NCBI RefSeq assembly: GCF_902148845.1 | Contig: NC_043746.1 | Location: 11,828,706 to 11,892,705, forward strand | Reading direction: 5' to 3' | DNA from: Salarias fasciatus | Lineage: Eukaryota > Chordata > Actinopteri > Blenniiformes > Blenniidae | Length of the DNA: 64,000 nt | Shown here: piece by piece, positions 1 to 24,390 of the stretch | Numbering within the stretch: position 1 is the first letter of the stretch | How the letters are laid out: every line of letters starts with the position of its first letter | Notes under the pieces: generated by a model | Seen by the model: the letters and a program-made list of their open reading frames with translations, nothing else | What the model was told of the DNA's origin: nothing | The model's database searches: none | Made by a program: the position numbers and the translations under genes

Positions 1-185
1 GGGCTGGTTGTGTGATCTGAGGACAGACTGTAGATCCACGACAGGCCAAACTGCTGCTGCCGCTGTACTGGAGGGTCTGGTTGCGTCTGATGTCTGATCC
101 TGGGGGGGGGGGGTGCGGTTTCCAGAGATGACGGAATGTGCTGGCAGCGGCGGGAGGGGAGGGGGGGCGGGGCGGGGCAGGGGGG

Positions 186-8139
<7,954 letters not shown>

Positions 8140-8149
8140 TATGAAGTGT

Positions 8150-8480
8150 GTCAGCCTGTCTTCCTCTCTCTCTCTCTCTCCCTCGCTCTTTTTTTTCCTC
8201 CCTCTCTTGGCTGACTCGATCCCAGCTGTCATCCACGCCCAGCCCCTCCCCCACGGCCGCCAGCCAATCACAGGCGGCTCCATTCAGAGCCGGCCAACCA
8301 GCACTAACCTCATTAGCATAGCCGGAGCCGCGCAGGCCAGGGGCGGTTTGAGCTGTTTGTCGTTTTTTAAAGAGACAGCTGGCCCGTTTCCCTGCAGCCG
8401 GCCGCGACCCTTCACCTTGTCCTCTCCCTCTCAGCCGTCTCCAGAGACGCTCCCAGACGCTTCCCTCCATTTTAAGCGCC
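8150..8480 (-). promoter_or_regulatory. probable main ctbp promoter and 5' UTR region
   Basis: This GC-richer segment lies directly upstream of the ATG at 8139-8137. It contains a CCAAT box (AGCCAATCAC near 8261), a second CCAA near 8293 and a long pyrimidine run next to the start. No coding evidence is seen. The transcription start cannot be placed from sequence alone. A longer open frame on the minus strand across 8042-8623 is low-complexity and looks like UTR or promoter sequence. Confidence 0.45.
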
Positions 8481-9597
8481 TCTTTATGTCTGAGCTCCAT
8501 CACCAACCTCCGATCAAAAGTCACTCTCACTGTGACAGACACCCCCCGAGGAGGAAACTTCACCTGCTTTTCTCTGATGTTCAGAATAAAATGAAGCACA
8601 TGTCCTGAACAGCATTCTCTCACACAACTATGGTCTCGATCCGGTCAGCGCAAACTCATCTAAGCAACACCACAGCATCTGAAAACATGCCGATGAAGAC
8701 GCTGGAGGTGCTGGAATGAAACATTCACAATGTGGCAAACGTACTAATAGCAAAACACACACACCAATATTTTACTTGGGAGTTAAGTATTAACTTGTAG
8801 TGTAGGTTTAACACCGGATGCCCCTCCTGCTGCAGCTGGGATTCAAACCAGGGCCCCACATCCAGGGTCTAGTCTCAACCGAAGCTTACTCCATTCCACT
8901 TGGAACACAAATTTCTTATTGTGGACCAGAACAAACACAAACTTGTTTCAATAACTTAGTCAGCTGAGAATGTTGTCTCAATGTTAAAAAAAAAAGTGTC
9001 AGTATTAAATATAAGATGTATATCAATGCACACATTTATAATATGAATAACGAATAACTTTTGAGTGTGTGAATCATTTCTCACCCTCACAAATTCGGTC
9101 AAGCCTCTGTCGCTTAACCTGTTTGTGCTTGTCCATCAGAGCCATAGACCAGTTACTCTCAAGCCGGGACAGAGAAGAACAGATCCGAGTGCGAGGAGAG
9201 CCCCTTTAACACAGTCCTCTCAGTGTCACCTGCACCAAAGATGGAAAATCCAGTCAGAGAAGAGCTATAGTTTACACTTCATACATATTCGTACATATTG
9301 ATGAACATACAAAAAAACAAAAACAAAAAAAAAACATCTTACATAGGTTAACTTGATATGGCACAGCTTCAAAACTTTTCAGAATGAAATGGAGGTGAAT
9401 TATAAGTCTTAAACATTTTCAGTGGCTACATTTGCACAACATGATAATGTTTGTGTGGAGTTTTTTAAAATCAAGACAATAAAAGAGGTATCTAACTTGA
9501 AATGTTCGGGGTTTTTTAAACTTCTAGAGAGTGATTTCAGGGCATTGTTCCCAGACCTGGACAGAAATGGATTAAATGTACGGGGACAGACACTCAC

Positions 9598-9646
9598 CTA
9601 GAGAACAATGCGGTGTTGTGCCACTCAGGTTGTCAATCAGTTTACA
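9598..9646 (-). other. ctbp1: candidate alternative 49-nt exon of ctbp
   Basis: The segment is bounded by a good acceptor (TTTGTTTACAG) and a strong donor (CTAG|GTGAGT). It ends in phase 1, so it would splice in frame to the exon at 6273 and read CKLIDNLSGTTPHCSLG-IRPP. It has no ATG. Joined to the upstream candidate donor at 10651, no frame supplies a start, so it is either 5' UTR, with initiation at the internal Met of the next exon, or it needs an unseen coding first exon. CtBP genes are known to use alternative first exons for long and short isoforms. Confidence 0.4.
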
Positions 9647-10650
9647 CTGTAAACAAAGCAAAGACACAATGATTGCAGATTGAATAACTCTCACCGATTC
9701 TGACATTACTTTAAAGATATCCTTTTGCCTCCTTTAGCGTTTTAAAAGTTAATTAGATTTTCAGTGTTGTTTAGGACTGTTTAAATCTGCTTGAAACTTT
9801 AATTGACCTTACACGGTCTGCCTATTTACGCATATTAAGAGTGCCTCAAACTTATGTCCAACTTTAGTTGGACTTGTGAAAACATCTCCAACACACACTA
9901 TGCAGCTAGACAGGTGTTCTGCTGTCAGTAATCCCTATTAACAAATATATTAATAACTTAATTTTAAAATAACAGTCGAACAAGTTACCGTTAACTAACT
10001 CGTTAGCTTACAATGCTAGCTAACTCGCAGGTTAACCTATCCATACTTGCCGGAAAACTTGCAATGAGTAGTGAATACTTCTTGCTCTTTTTAGCAAACA
10101 CTACTAATAAGTAACTGGTTTGAGCGCGTATAACTCAAAGGTTCACCACTGTAGGCTTTCTAAACTGACATTAACTTCTGAATAGCAAGCTAAAGCTAAT
10201 AGCGGCTAACAGCTAGCTAGCCGGAGAGGCTAGCGAACCCAAACACAAACATTTGGCAACTACAAGTGGAAAGCACGAAAACAAAAACAAGTCATTCGGC
10301 CCGATAATGAACGCACACAGTATTAAATGTTGTTTGGCTCCTATTAACGCGGGAGATGTATCAATCTATGCAATTTCCATAACTATATGACCCGCTTGCA
10401 GTGCGGCTAACATTAGCTCGCCAGCGCCGTTAAGTAGCGTGCCGCTGAGTGGGAGAGCTGCAGGAGGGGGAGCCCATTTCCACCGATCTGTTATCAGCGA
10501 GGGGCGCTACAATGTGAAATATCTCACCCACAAGCTCCAAAAATATTCACTATTCTTCAACAAAAATGGGAATCACCTTAGGGATCGTATTCGGTCACAT
10601 CTAATGTGTGCGCCAGTACTCGAATAGTGCAGAAAATGCCAGTTATTTAC

Positions 10651-10910
10651 CCCGAATAAACTCTTTGAGGAGTGCTGAGACAGTGTGCGTGTGTCCGTGG
10701 TGTTCCCTCTCTCCCGATCGCCATGAAATCAGACAAAAGAGGAAGTGGCTGCTCGGTGAGGGGGTCAGACGGTCCGTGAAACAGCATCCGTGGACTGGAA
10801 GGAGCGCCCTCCCCGTCCACGGCGGATCCACCGAGACATGACACGCTCCACGGGGCAACAAGTCCCGAAGTTTGAGCAAACTTCAGACAGATCCCTGGGA
10901 AACACAGCAT
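10651..10910 (-). promoter_or_regulatory. candidate distal 5' exon/promoter of ctbp
   Basis: On the minus strand a donor-like CGGG|GTAAAT ends this segment at 10651. The segment is relatively GC-rich compared with its AT-rich surroundings and has no convincing protein content. It is the only donor noted upstream of the 49-nt exon that could feed it. The call rests on splice-signal pattern and position only. Confidence 0.25.
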
Positions 10911-10919
10911 TCATGACTT

Positions 10920-13039
10920 TTTTTTTTTTTTTTTTTTGAAGTTTAAAACTAATGCCTCATCCCGAAGTTGAATCGCTCAGTAAATGGTCTGGGCGGAAAC
11001 ATGTTCCTAAACTGTGGCGCAGTCGACAGATGAAGCAGTGGAGAAGATTCTAATCAGAGGGTGGAGAGGGACTCTGTCCAGGTGGTCTCAGAGGAGGATC
11101 CTGTCCAGACGGGGGTCCATCCTGAAATACAACCTTCAGCTAAAGACTCATATCTCTAAAATACGGCAGAGTGACACAGGAGACGCATAAGACTGTAGAA
11201 ATCCTCTCTGTAAATACTGTTTGTGTTTTACTGTCAGCTGCATTCTTCCATGCTTGGAACATATCCTTGTGCATAATCATCTTTTATTCTGTTTCATTGA
11301 TATTTTAACTTTCTATTTTAATACATTTCTTTAAATTCTGTGTGGATCAACACTCTATTTCTGTTGCAGTCACCCACTGAACTCATAGGTCCAGGTGGTG
11401 TGAAGGTTAAGTACACTGCTTATCCATATAAATAAATTTGAGGATTAATTACTTTTCTCTATTTAATCTGTTATTAGTCTGAACAGATTTCCACAGTGGT
11501 GTCCTGTTCTGCTGTAAAAATGAAGGGTGTTTCGTGGGGATTGTGAGAAAATAATTGAGGTTTTTATGAGTGCACACACACACACATTTATGTTTTGTCT
11601 CCCTGTGTACGCAAGACACAAAAATGGAAAGTCGAACATTGGAACTTTGCACGTGAAATGACAACAGGACACATTTTCATAACCCAGTACAGTTTATAAA
11701 AAGTAAGCCGGGATGCTTTTTGGAAAAAAAAAAATAATTCTATTAAATTTCATTTGTACATAAATTGTGCAACAGGTTTAATTCCATCTGAAAACATGAA
11801 AATTCATTTCTTGAAGGCCACCAAACCATCAGCATGACCAGCGCTCGTTGTCGCGTACACTCGCAGGAATGGCTGGACGTTCGTGCTCACTCTAACCACG
11901 TTACGTTGTGCGACGCTGCAGCGCTGATTGAGCTATTCAACGGGCCATCGTAGTGCTGTAACGCATGTTCCAAGATATCTGAATCAGTGCGAATGAGGAT
12001 TGCAAACATGTCTGGCTGTGAAGAGAAGAGCAGAGGAGCAGGAACTGTCTTAAGGCATGGTCAGGTAACAGTATCATCAGTATTACTGTGGACCAGATGT
12101 GCTAACGTTCAAGCAGTTAGGGAAGTTTTATTGTTAGGAACAGCTTATCATCAACTACGCAGGCTTTTTTTTTTTTTTTTTTTGTTTCCCCAAGGTTGAG
12201 TCACTAACAGCAGTAAAAGTGTCTTCAGAGCCGCTGCCCCGTGTGGATTTGACATGGTGGCGCTCCGACAGCACCAGTACAAATTTAAGGCTTGTCGCAA
12301 AGCTCTGCAGAAAGCTAAAAACAACCTGTCGATTTGGAGCCGGAGGGCTTCCCGTCAGTCAGGGCAGGAGTTCAGTAGGACAGAACTGGACAAGTACAGA
12401 TAATCCTGGAATGTGTCCTGTAAAACCCAAAGCGCAATTTGAATGGAGATTCAAAGGCTCGCTTCAGTCAACTCCGATATCACGTTGCATGCGTATGGCA
12501 ACTTTTCATCTCCCTCCAACAGCTCAGCACCTAAAGACTGGAACAGAACAGCGGCGTCGTGTGTCTGATGGCGTAGAGAAGCGACCACCCTCTCTCTTTA
12601 AACTACTGGCTTTCAGAGTACATCTTGAAAATTGAAATAGTAGAACATTCTGCTTCCTCTCATATATAGAGGCGTCTGATGATATGTAAGACTATCAAGA
12701 TGCAAACCAATGCTAATTAAGACTTGTTTTAAGATCAAATATGACCTCTTTTGCTCATGGAAACTTGCTTATTTGCTCATGCACATTTCCCCATGGAGTG
12801 CTGAACAGGCAGGCACTGGATTTTTTTTTTTGTTCTTTTTTTGTGTGAATTGCTGAAGGGTGAACTAGCTCAAGTGTTACAATCACAGCAATGTAATTTG
12901 ATACTAGCTCCTACTCGCTTGGGTCTTACTTATGAACTCTGAAGATGTCCCTCAGGAGGGCAGCAGGCTCCTCAGGACTCTGCAGGAGAGCGCACAAAGC
13001 CTACACATGTGCTTAACAAGGTTATGAACGCAGGAGTGG
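10920..13039 (-). other. fam53c 3' UTR plus unassigned intergenic sequence
   Basis: The part next to the fam53c stop (about 12.1-13.04 kb) is probably its 3' UTR. A minus-strand AATAAA is present as TTTTATT near 12127-12132. Between there and 10.92 kb I see AT-rich sequence and homopolymer runs, including a poly-T at about 10918-10937. The open frames across 11987-12635 have no recognisable domain and I treat them as noncoding. Confidence 0.4.
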
Positions 13040-14580
13040 TCAGTTTTCCTCGATGAGATTCAAGTCCAATTCGGTACAGTCTCTTTCAAAGACCATCTTC
13101 TGCCCATCGTTCGCAGTCCTGTTCAATTCCTCTTCCTCCTCATCCTCTTCCTCGCTTTCGCTCAGTGGTCCGATGCTGGCTCGTCCCGGGAACTCGGCGG
13201 GGGAGAAGGCCGAGCGGTGCTCCGCCTGGGAAGACACGGGGACGACGCAGCCCCCCGCCGCACCCGCTGAGCCCTCGTGATTCCCCATCTGCACAGGAGG
13301 GGAAAAACTTTGATGGTGAAATTTTCCATTTCTGAATTTTATCGGACAATCTCAGAAAAGAGGAATAATGCAGTGACAGACGATGGGTCAAACTTCGATG
13401 CGCACATCATGCCTGGTGCATGAGTTACGATGACTCACCTGTGTCATTTTACTGAAGTCCAGACCCGGCCTGGGGCAGGGCAGAACATCTGGATCGTGGC
13501 GTCTCTTCAGCCGAGGCTTGCGCATGTCGCAGGGCTGCGAGTGGCATCGTGGCAGTGCAGGGTGGAGGCCGCGTCTAGAGGAGGATGGTGTACTACAGGC
13601 CGAGGTGGGGGACTGACACACAGCTGGATGCTCCAGGCCGGAGCAGCCACAAGTCAAAACTGAAGCGGCGGAGGGCTGAGGGGGCAAGGGCATCCCAGAG
13701 ACGCTCTGAATGTGCACGGGGGAGAGGGAGAACCGGCGCTGCAGCAGTGAGTGAGGAACCATTGGGGCCGGCGAGGAGGAACAGGAGGAAGGAGTAGCGA
13801 ACGAGCCAGAACAGGCTCCTTTCAGCGTGTCGCTGGGGTCCCACGGGAAACCCCATGATAAAGGGGAGTCGGATGACAGCGCTAAGCTAAAAAAGGTAGG
13901 GCTAGAAGATGAGTGAATGGAGGAAGAAGTGAAGGAGCAACTGGGACCACAAAGTGGCAGAGAGCTGGCTCCAGAGCCTGAACTGGATACTCCTCCACTG
14001 TGACAGCTGCGTTTGACTGGTGTCCAAACCTTGGACGCACTGGGATGCCAGGTAGACCGGCATCGAGACAGATCCTCGGGAACAGACAGGGACCGGCAGT
14101 GGCGCTTTGAAGGTGGCGGTGGAGGGGAACTCTGCAAAGCTTTATCTTTACAGGGAGCTTCGGAATCCTGGAAATGGTCTGCAGAGTGTGAATGAGGCCA
14201 AATATAGTCTAACCCACACGAATCATCCAAAACACTGGTTTTGGATGGAGTGTGTGTAGCTGAGCTGGTCTCTGAAAATGTGAAACAAGACACATGAGAT
14301 ACAGTTTGCCGTCTGGTGCAAACGAAGCTCTAACTTCAGTGAACTTGCCTTGTGGCGTTCTACAACTGCTCCATGAAACAGTAGGACTGGAGCCCACTGC
14401 AGGTAATGACTGCAACAAATAAACGAAATTCAAATACAGAACCAATAAAACTACAATAAAAAAAGGTTGATTAATAGAATTTGGAATCAAACTCACCACA
14501 TTCACATTGAATGAGAAAGACTTGTGGTATGGTTCTTCCAGACTCTGCTTGCGGAGCTGCTCTGTGATAAGCGTCACCAT
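13040..14580 (-). CDS. fam53c: FAM53C (family with sequence similarity 53, member C)
   Basis: Four coding exons: 14580-14497, 14409-14349, 14271-13439, 13288-13040, totalling 408 codons (human FAM53C is 392 from memory). The N terminus MVTLITEQLRKQSLEE and the C terminus TELDLNLIEEN match the ends of human FAM53C. Internal family blocks include PPSKRHCRSLSVPEDLSR, FFSLALSSDS, RRFSLSP, the basic RKPRLKRRHDPD, which resembles a nuclear localisation signal, and an acidic LSESEEEDEEEEE stretch. The family is largely disordered, nuclear and Ser/Pro-rich, and its biochemical role is poorly defined. The intron after 14349 begins GC rather than GT (AAG|GCAAGT); the phase of the next exon requires this, so it is a GC-AG intron. 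The 5' UTR exon probably ends at a GTAATA donor at 16772. Confidence 0.93.
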
Positions 14581-15498
14581 AGTTGTAGCTATGTTTCAAG
14601 GGGAGGCATGCAGATGAGGAGATCTGCAGTGTGAAGTGAACTGTATCCGTCAGAATCCTGGCGTGGTTTGCGGTGTCCCCTCCACACCTCAACCAGCCAG
14701 ACGGACCAGCTTTCTCACTATGCCACCATCATCTCCACGAGACCTAGGAGGACGGACGACAAAAGATCTGAATGAAACATCGTGATCAAGTGAATTTGTA
14801 ATCAGCAGTTGGAGGTTGCACCAAGTGAAGCGTGGAATTTTTCAGGCTGTAACTCTTGTAAAAATTGAAACCTGCTAATAAAAACTTCAACATGCTATGA
14901 CTGTTGTGTGGGAAAGGCCAAAAAGTGATAATGTCTCCACACTGACCACATATTTTCTATATGTGACCCAGCCTGGGATCCATAGGCCACTTCGTTCATG
15001 CATGAAAACCACGTTTATGTTAACAAAGCCAAAGAGCACACACAGATACAAGGAGGGCGAACAAAGAAGCACTTCTCATTTTGCCATGTGACAGGAACTG
15101 TGTTTTTACTGCAACTTCAAACATGAACTTTTGTGATTTCAAAGAGAATCCTTAATGTATCTATTGAAAAAAACCTCTGGGGCAATACAAATGCAATCAA
15201 GTCAGCCAGGACCAATAAACTCAAATGACAGGAGTTGAGAGTAGTGAACAGGGAAGGGGGAGGGAGAGCCTAAAAGGGAAAGGATGGGGGAAGTGTGTGA
15301 AAAATGAATGGGAAAGAGGTTGGAAGCATACCATAGTATCTTTGCAACAGGGACAAAAGAACAGAGACCAGGTCTCAAGGACTTATATTACTGAGGAAAA
15401 TCCAAAATGGTGATATACCCAGAGATCAGTAGGCCACACGACAGACAGTGTGTGCATTTCAGTAAAACACATTCCTGGGATATTTTCTTTGTATGCAA

Positions 15499-15499
15499 G

Positions 15500-15577
<78 letters not shown>
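15499..15577. repeat. (GC)n(AC)n microsatellite
   Basis: A short GC run followed by about 35 AC units, in the presumed 5' UTR intron of fam53c (14.58-16.77 kb). The rest of that intron shows no coding sequence that I can support. Confidence 0.95.
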
Positions 15578-15582
<5 letters not shown>

Positions 15583-16771
15583 TAACTTTAAAAGTTAGTG
15601 GATCTGTCAACACCTCTGGAGATTAACCTGCTTATTTTCACATCAGGGACATGTACATCTCAAACTGAACATTAATCAGACACCATACAGTCCCAGATCT
15701 GTCTGCTGTGTGAAAATGTGACATGGTTCTGCAGCCTTTGCACTGTTGTTTAAAAGTGCAAAGGCTAAAGTACATTTAAAGCTGAAACAGACACAAATAT
15801 TACAACATAGCATCTATCATCTTCCAGATATGTTTCTCAGTCACACGTTAACAATTGAACAATGTCTGAAATCAAACTCACTGCAGAGACTTTGTTTCTA
15901 GACTTGCAGTGAGAAGTGGCCTTTAGGGCCTTCCTCCTTGTGGCAATCATGGTGCTACATAGCTAGCCTTGTTCCACATGCCAGCAGACAAGCCACTTCG
16001 AGGCACAGGCTAAAAGTGATCTTGTAGTGACAGCCACTGTTAAAACCTCTCAAAAGCAAGAATGATCAAAAGCAATGCTGTCAACGACCAGCTAATTCAA
16101 AAACTTTAACAACACGTTTTATGAAGGCCTGGTCACATTTCTGATAGACTAAATGACTCGATGATGCTTTCAGTAAACCAGCGAGACATGACAAGTAAAA
16201 ATCATTGATTAGGATTATTTGGTAATTACCTACTTATGGCCTGGGGACACTTCACTGACCGTCCGATCCAACAAGCAGCTTAGAGACGTTGTTGCGCAGA
16301 TTGCTCTTACTAGGAAAAACGCCTGTGATCGTTTCCAAAAACCCATACACCGTTATCACCGACATTTAGCTGCAGGGCTGCTGTTTGTCAGTGACAATGC
16401 AAAACGTCAAAAGGGAAGGCGATAGTTAACGGTCACACTGCATACCGACTTCAGCTGAAATATAGTGAGCTAGCTCAGTAACACGATGCAGCCCATGAAG
16501 TACCCAGTGATTAGCCGGGGATGTTAGCTAGCTGACAGGATAACAAGTACACCAAGTACAACTACAAGCGTCATTTTGTCCAATCTTCTATCGACTGGTG
16601 GTGTGTCACTGTAGACGGCTGTGGCCACTATTCATTCAGAAAAGGTAAATACTGGATTCGTCCATAAATAGGTCGAGTGTGGCCACAGTGTATATCTAAA
16701 AGACTTGTAGCGTTAGCTCGGTCACGCAGCCTGTCTGCAGCTAGCATGCTACAGCTGTCCTGATGTATTAC

Positions 16772-20325
<3,554 letters not shown>

Positions 20326-20819
20326 GGTTTGTTAAACCTGTAGAAAACCTTTAATTGCATCAGACATTGTCAGGTGGTCACATTCATCAAGTTCAGAGGT
20401 AGAGATACGAGTTCTTGAGGCTTCAGTCGATCAAACAGGTTCACGCCACTCAGCAGAACGTGTTGTCTCTGTCCAGTCAGTACTGATCACTGCTTATCAG
20501 AAGGGTAAAAGCTGTAGGTTGATTTTTTAAAATCTCATCCATCTAGATTTAATTTAGAGACAAAGTGGTGACAGTGAGTTTTTGATAATCCTGAAACATC
20601 CCAACTACTGTTTACAACCTGAAAGAGAAATGTCATTTTGTTTCTACCCCCCCCCATGTGTGCCAGATTAGATCAAGTTGGAAGATACCGTCACCTCTCC
20701 GATGATTACCAGCCAATCGAGTGTCAACATTTCAGCTGAATCCAGCTGCATCCCCTTGATCTCAGCGAAATCAGACTATAGAATGCTAATTGACCCTCAC
20801 ACTGTTATACCAAAGATCT

Positions 20820-20825
20820 AATAAA
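20820..20825 (+). terminator. phykpl polyadenylation signal
   Basis: A canonical AATAAA about 495 bp downstream of the phykpl TAA, in otherwise noncoding sequence. It is the first good signal on this strand after the stop. Confidence 0.6.
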
Positions 20826-20829
20826 CTGT

Positions 20830-22424
20830 TTCCATTTTTAATTTTGACTGATTTTTTTTTTCTTTACCCACAACAGCAAAAGTTCAACTAACTAGCCTCC
20901 TCTTAACACTGATTAGCTCTGTATTGTTGGGACACATGATGGTTGAGTTAATCACTTACCGGACCACAATCTTTAACTCCTGGACACAATCATCAAAATG
21001 AACTCTCAAGTATTGCAGTTTCACATCTAGTGGGGTGGGTATTAACACTGAGCCAGTTATCCTGCAGGCAGTGACGCCTTCGCCCACAGCTTCCCAAAGA
21101 GGCATCCATGGAGATGTTAACATTACTTGAGACGAAAAACAAGCAAGCCATTTAACAGTACAAAACATTTAACATTATCTTTACAAATAATAACAAAAAG
21201 ATCCATTTGTAATATAAACCAAAAGTTTATTTCTACCAATTTGCCCAAGACACTAGAGGAATGAGTTTCCAGTGAGAGAGGGGGTGCCCTCTTACATTAA
21301 CAGGCTTGCGTTCAGTTGAATAACACTAGTAAAGCCACTTAAAATTGCAGACATGATGGGGGAAGAATCTCCTTAAAAGCCAAAAGAAAAAAAAAAAGAA
21401 AAAAGATGCTGGTTGTCTTCGTCTACAAGGCCATCTGCAAACATTCATTGGATAACGCTTACAAAGAGCCTTTGATTAGTTTAAATCCCTTATTTACCTC
21501 ACCCCACATCTGAAGCCATGCAACTCGCATCCAACACTCAGCATGGGAGAAAATAACTAAAGATCTAGAAACACAAAAGGAAAAAAAAAAGAAAAAAAAA
21601 AAGAAAAAAAAAAGCTAAATTGTTTTATTTGTGAGCTTTAAAAGCTCTTGCTCCTGCTCGTCGGAAAATCCAGTAGACATGTAAAAATACAACCATACAA
21701 TACATTAGATTCAAAAAGGTACCAAAAAGTACAGTAAAAATAACACTTCCATCGCTGGAAATGTAAATGGACACAAAACAATATAAAATAAAAAGTGGAA
21801 AAGTGACATTTGCTTCCCCAGTTCCTCACTTGATCTGTACAAATGGAGCATGAGTCCAAATTTCTGCCAACTCCAAAGGAAAAGCCAGAGCCCATGTTCG
21901 CTGTGGTCAGACCATGGATCTCTTTTTCTTATTTACTTTAGACCTTAAGAGAAAAACATGGTGCTTAACGTTACTGAGAATAAAACCAAACGTGGCATGC
22001 AGTTACACACAGACAGACAGGTGCATGAATGAGTTTGACACGTCAGTGAATGGACAGACACACTTTAAGGGCGGGGAGGGGGGAGAAAGGGAGGGAGGGG
22101 GAGGAACACGACCGCTAGCTAGTACACCTAGCACCCCAGTGAAAGGTGAAACGACCCTTATTTCTGTTCCTTCAACCGCTACCAACTCGATCCTTACTGA
22201 TCAAGCAGTATTAGCAAAGATGCATCGTAAGATGGCTGACAGGTGGAATGAATCCATCTCGAATGGTCACAGACCCCACAACACGACCTACCCTAACCCC
22301 ACCACAATGCTTGAATGGATTTAGAGTAGATGAAGGTTGTTGGGGTCAAAAGGCACTAATGGTTACAGCTATGTTCTCATACTACCACGGATGATGCAAA
22401 AATGCATACCTGCGCTATGTGTGA
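20830..22424 (-). other. hnrnpab 3' UTR and convergent intergenic gap
   Basis: The sequence is AT-rich and noncoding. A minus-strand AATAAA (plus-strand TTTATT at 21623-21628) lies about 800 bp past the hnrnpab stop, and a second (near 21225) about 1.2 kb past it. A-rich low-complexity sequence covers about 21570-21612. The phykpl and hnrnpab transcripts converge here. No further gene is seen. Confidence 0.5.
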
Positions 22425-24390
22425 TCAGTATGGCTTGTAGCTAGTCTGGTGGCCTCCACCACGTCTTGGAGTTTTCCCAAAGGTTGTATTGCCCTGGTCT
22501 GGAGGACAAGAGAAAAAGGGACTGAGTTCTTCTGTACAACAAGGAGGACCAAGAAAATAAAGTTTCGCTCATTTCTTTTTTTTTTTTTTTCTTTCCCTGG
22601 GGGCACTTATCGCTTACTGTAATCGTAGCCACCCCCATAGCCGTAATAACCAGCAGAGTAGTCATAGTTGCCATAGCCGCCATATCCGTATCCGCCTTGC
22701 TGTCCATAACCATAGTTCTGGTTGTATCCCTGGTTCCAGTAGTTGTTGTAGCCTTGATTCCAGTTCTGGCCCTGGCCTGGAAGCAAACAGGAGAGGGCTC
22801 TGTCAGATACCTCCAGAGAGACACATTTAAATCTGCAGCTTCTGCTGGCATACGCGGAAAAGTGCTCACCTCCACGGCCCCTGCCGCGGCCTCCATATCC
22901 ACGAGCACCATACTGCTGCTGCAGGTAGACCTCTTTGGGCTGGGCTATTTTAATCTCACACTGTAACGATATACAAAAAGCACACATCGAAGCGTGAAAC
23001 ATGATTCCACCAAATTTCATCTGCAAGCCAGTATGTGCACAGCAAATACCTTGCTCCCACCGACGTTATGGTACTTCTTTTCCATAACCTTCTTGACAGG
23101 AGCTTCTTCTTTATACGTGATAAATACGAACCCCCTCCTCTTCTCCGTCTTTGGATCCTGAGGAAGCTCGATGGTCTCAATCTACCGAAGAGGAAAACAA
23201 TCATTTGAAGCTGACAGCATTTCACACTCAATAGCCTATTAACTTTATGAAGTTGCTGGATATGGTACCTCTCCATAAGTCGCAAAGTACTCCTGAATGA
23301 CTTCCTTAGAAGTGTCAGGGTTAAGGCCTCCGACAAAGATTTTCTTAACTGGATCCTTCTTCATGGCCATAGCTTTCTTAGGGTCAATCTGTCTGCCATC
23401 TAGCCTGTGTTCCTTCTGTTCAAGAACCTGAAGGGAAAGCAAGCACCAGGAGGAATGGAAATCACCAATCTTTTAAAGACGATGGGATATTTAATAATAA
23501 AACATCACTTCCCCATTTACCTTGTCTACGCTGGCCGCGTCTTTGAAGAGAATGAAGCCGAAGCCTCTTGACCGGCCCGTCTGCTGGTCCATCTTAATGG
23601 TGCAGTCTGTCACCTCACCAAATTTAGAGAAGTAATCTTTGAGATCCTTCTTGCTGGTGTCCCAGCTGAGACCACCAACAAACATTTTCCTGAGCACAGA
23701 CAGAGAGGGAGGGAGAGGGAGAGAGCGAGGGACATTTTGAGCGGCCCAGGCAGCAGCAGCTCGGCTTCAGGCTTCAGATTGTGGAGGTGGGGGTGGCGCC
23801 CGGCAGGGGTAGGGGTGTAAATATACACTATGTACACACTGTTCCCGAACATCTGTTGACCCAGCGGCATAGGGGGCAGTCTGCAGGCTCTGCAGCCTCG
23901 ACACTTTTTAACAGCATTTACAGGATAAACTGAAAATCACCACACAAGAGCACCACCTCTTCTTTTTTCCTTTTTTTTTTTTCCTCCTTCCTTTCATAAA
24001 CCAATACGCGATACATTTAATCCCCGCCGGAGCGCCCATCCCCCCTCCGCGATGCACATGGCGCCAACAAAAGGCCGGTTGAACAAAGAAACATGGCAAA
24101 CCCGGCGGCTCCGGCCGCGGCTTGTTTCTCGGAGGCGTACGCGGCGTCGCTTCGCGCACTCACCCCGCATCCTCCTCGCCTTTGCTGGCGTCGATCTGTC
24201 CGCCCTCGGTGCCGCCGTTCTGCGAGTCCCCGTCGGCGTCGGCGTCGGCGTCGGGCCCTGCGCCCTCTCCGCAGTCGTTGCTGGCGCTGCCGTCGTTGCC
24301 CTCGTCGGTGAGGCCGGCTCCGTTATAATCGTCGTCGACTTCGTGGCCGTTTTCTGATGTTTCCATGTACTGTTGCTCAGCCTCAGACAT
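22425..24390 (-). CDS. hnrnpab: heterogeneous nuclear ribonucleoprotein A/B
   Basis: Seven coding exons: 24390-24164, 23689-23521, 23427-23269, 23181-23050, 22960-22870, 22776-22618, 22498-22425, giving 336 codons (human long form 332). It is a nuclear RNA- and ssDNA-binding protein of the hnRNP A/B-D type. An acidic Asp/Gly-rich N terminus (about 1-75) is followed by RRM1 with RNP2 KMFVGGL (77-83) and RNP1 RGFGFILF (117-124). RRM2 has RNP2 KIFVGGL (161-167) and RNP1 RGFVFITY (201-208). Then come an RGG patch ([11 protein letters not shown]) and a Gly/Tyr/Asn-rich low-complexity tail, ending GHQTSYKPY. The 159-nt Gly/Tyr exon (22776-22618) starts and ends in phase 1, so it can be skipped in frame; mammals make such isoforms. 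A noncoding 5' exon probably splices to an acceptor at 24408 (TTTGTTGCAG). Confidence 0.95.

Noticed and set aside
8805-8885. Short SINE-like segment (ggatgcccctcctgctg, then gggattcaaaccaggg)
   Set aside because: Resembles common fish repeat words and a degenerate B box, but is too short and diverged to assign or to bound.
11987-12635. Two plus-strand open frames (70 and 138 codons) downstream of fam53c
   Set aside because: No domain, no splice context and mixed composition. The region is better explained as the fam53c 3' UTR or an old unclassified repeat.
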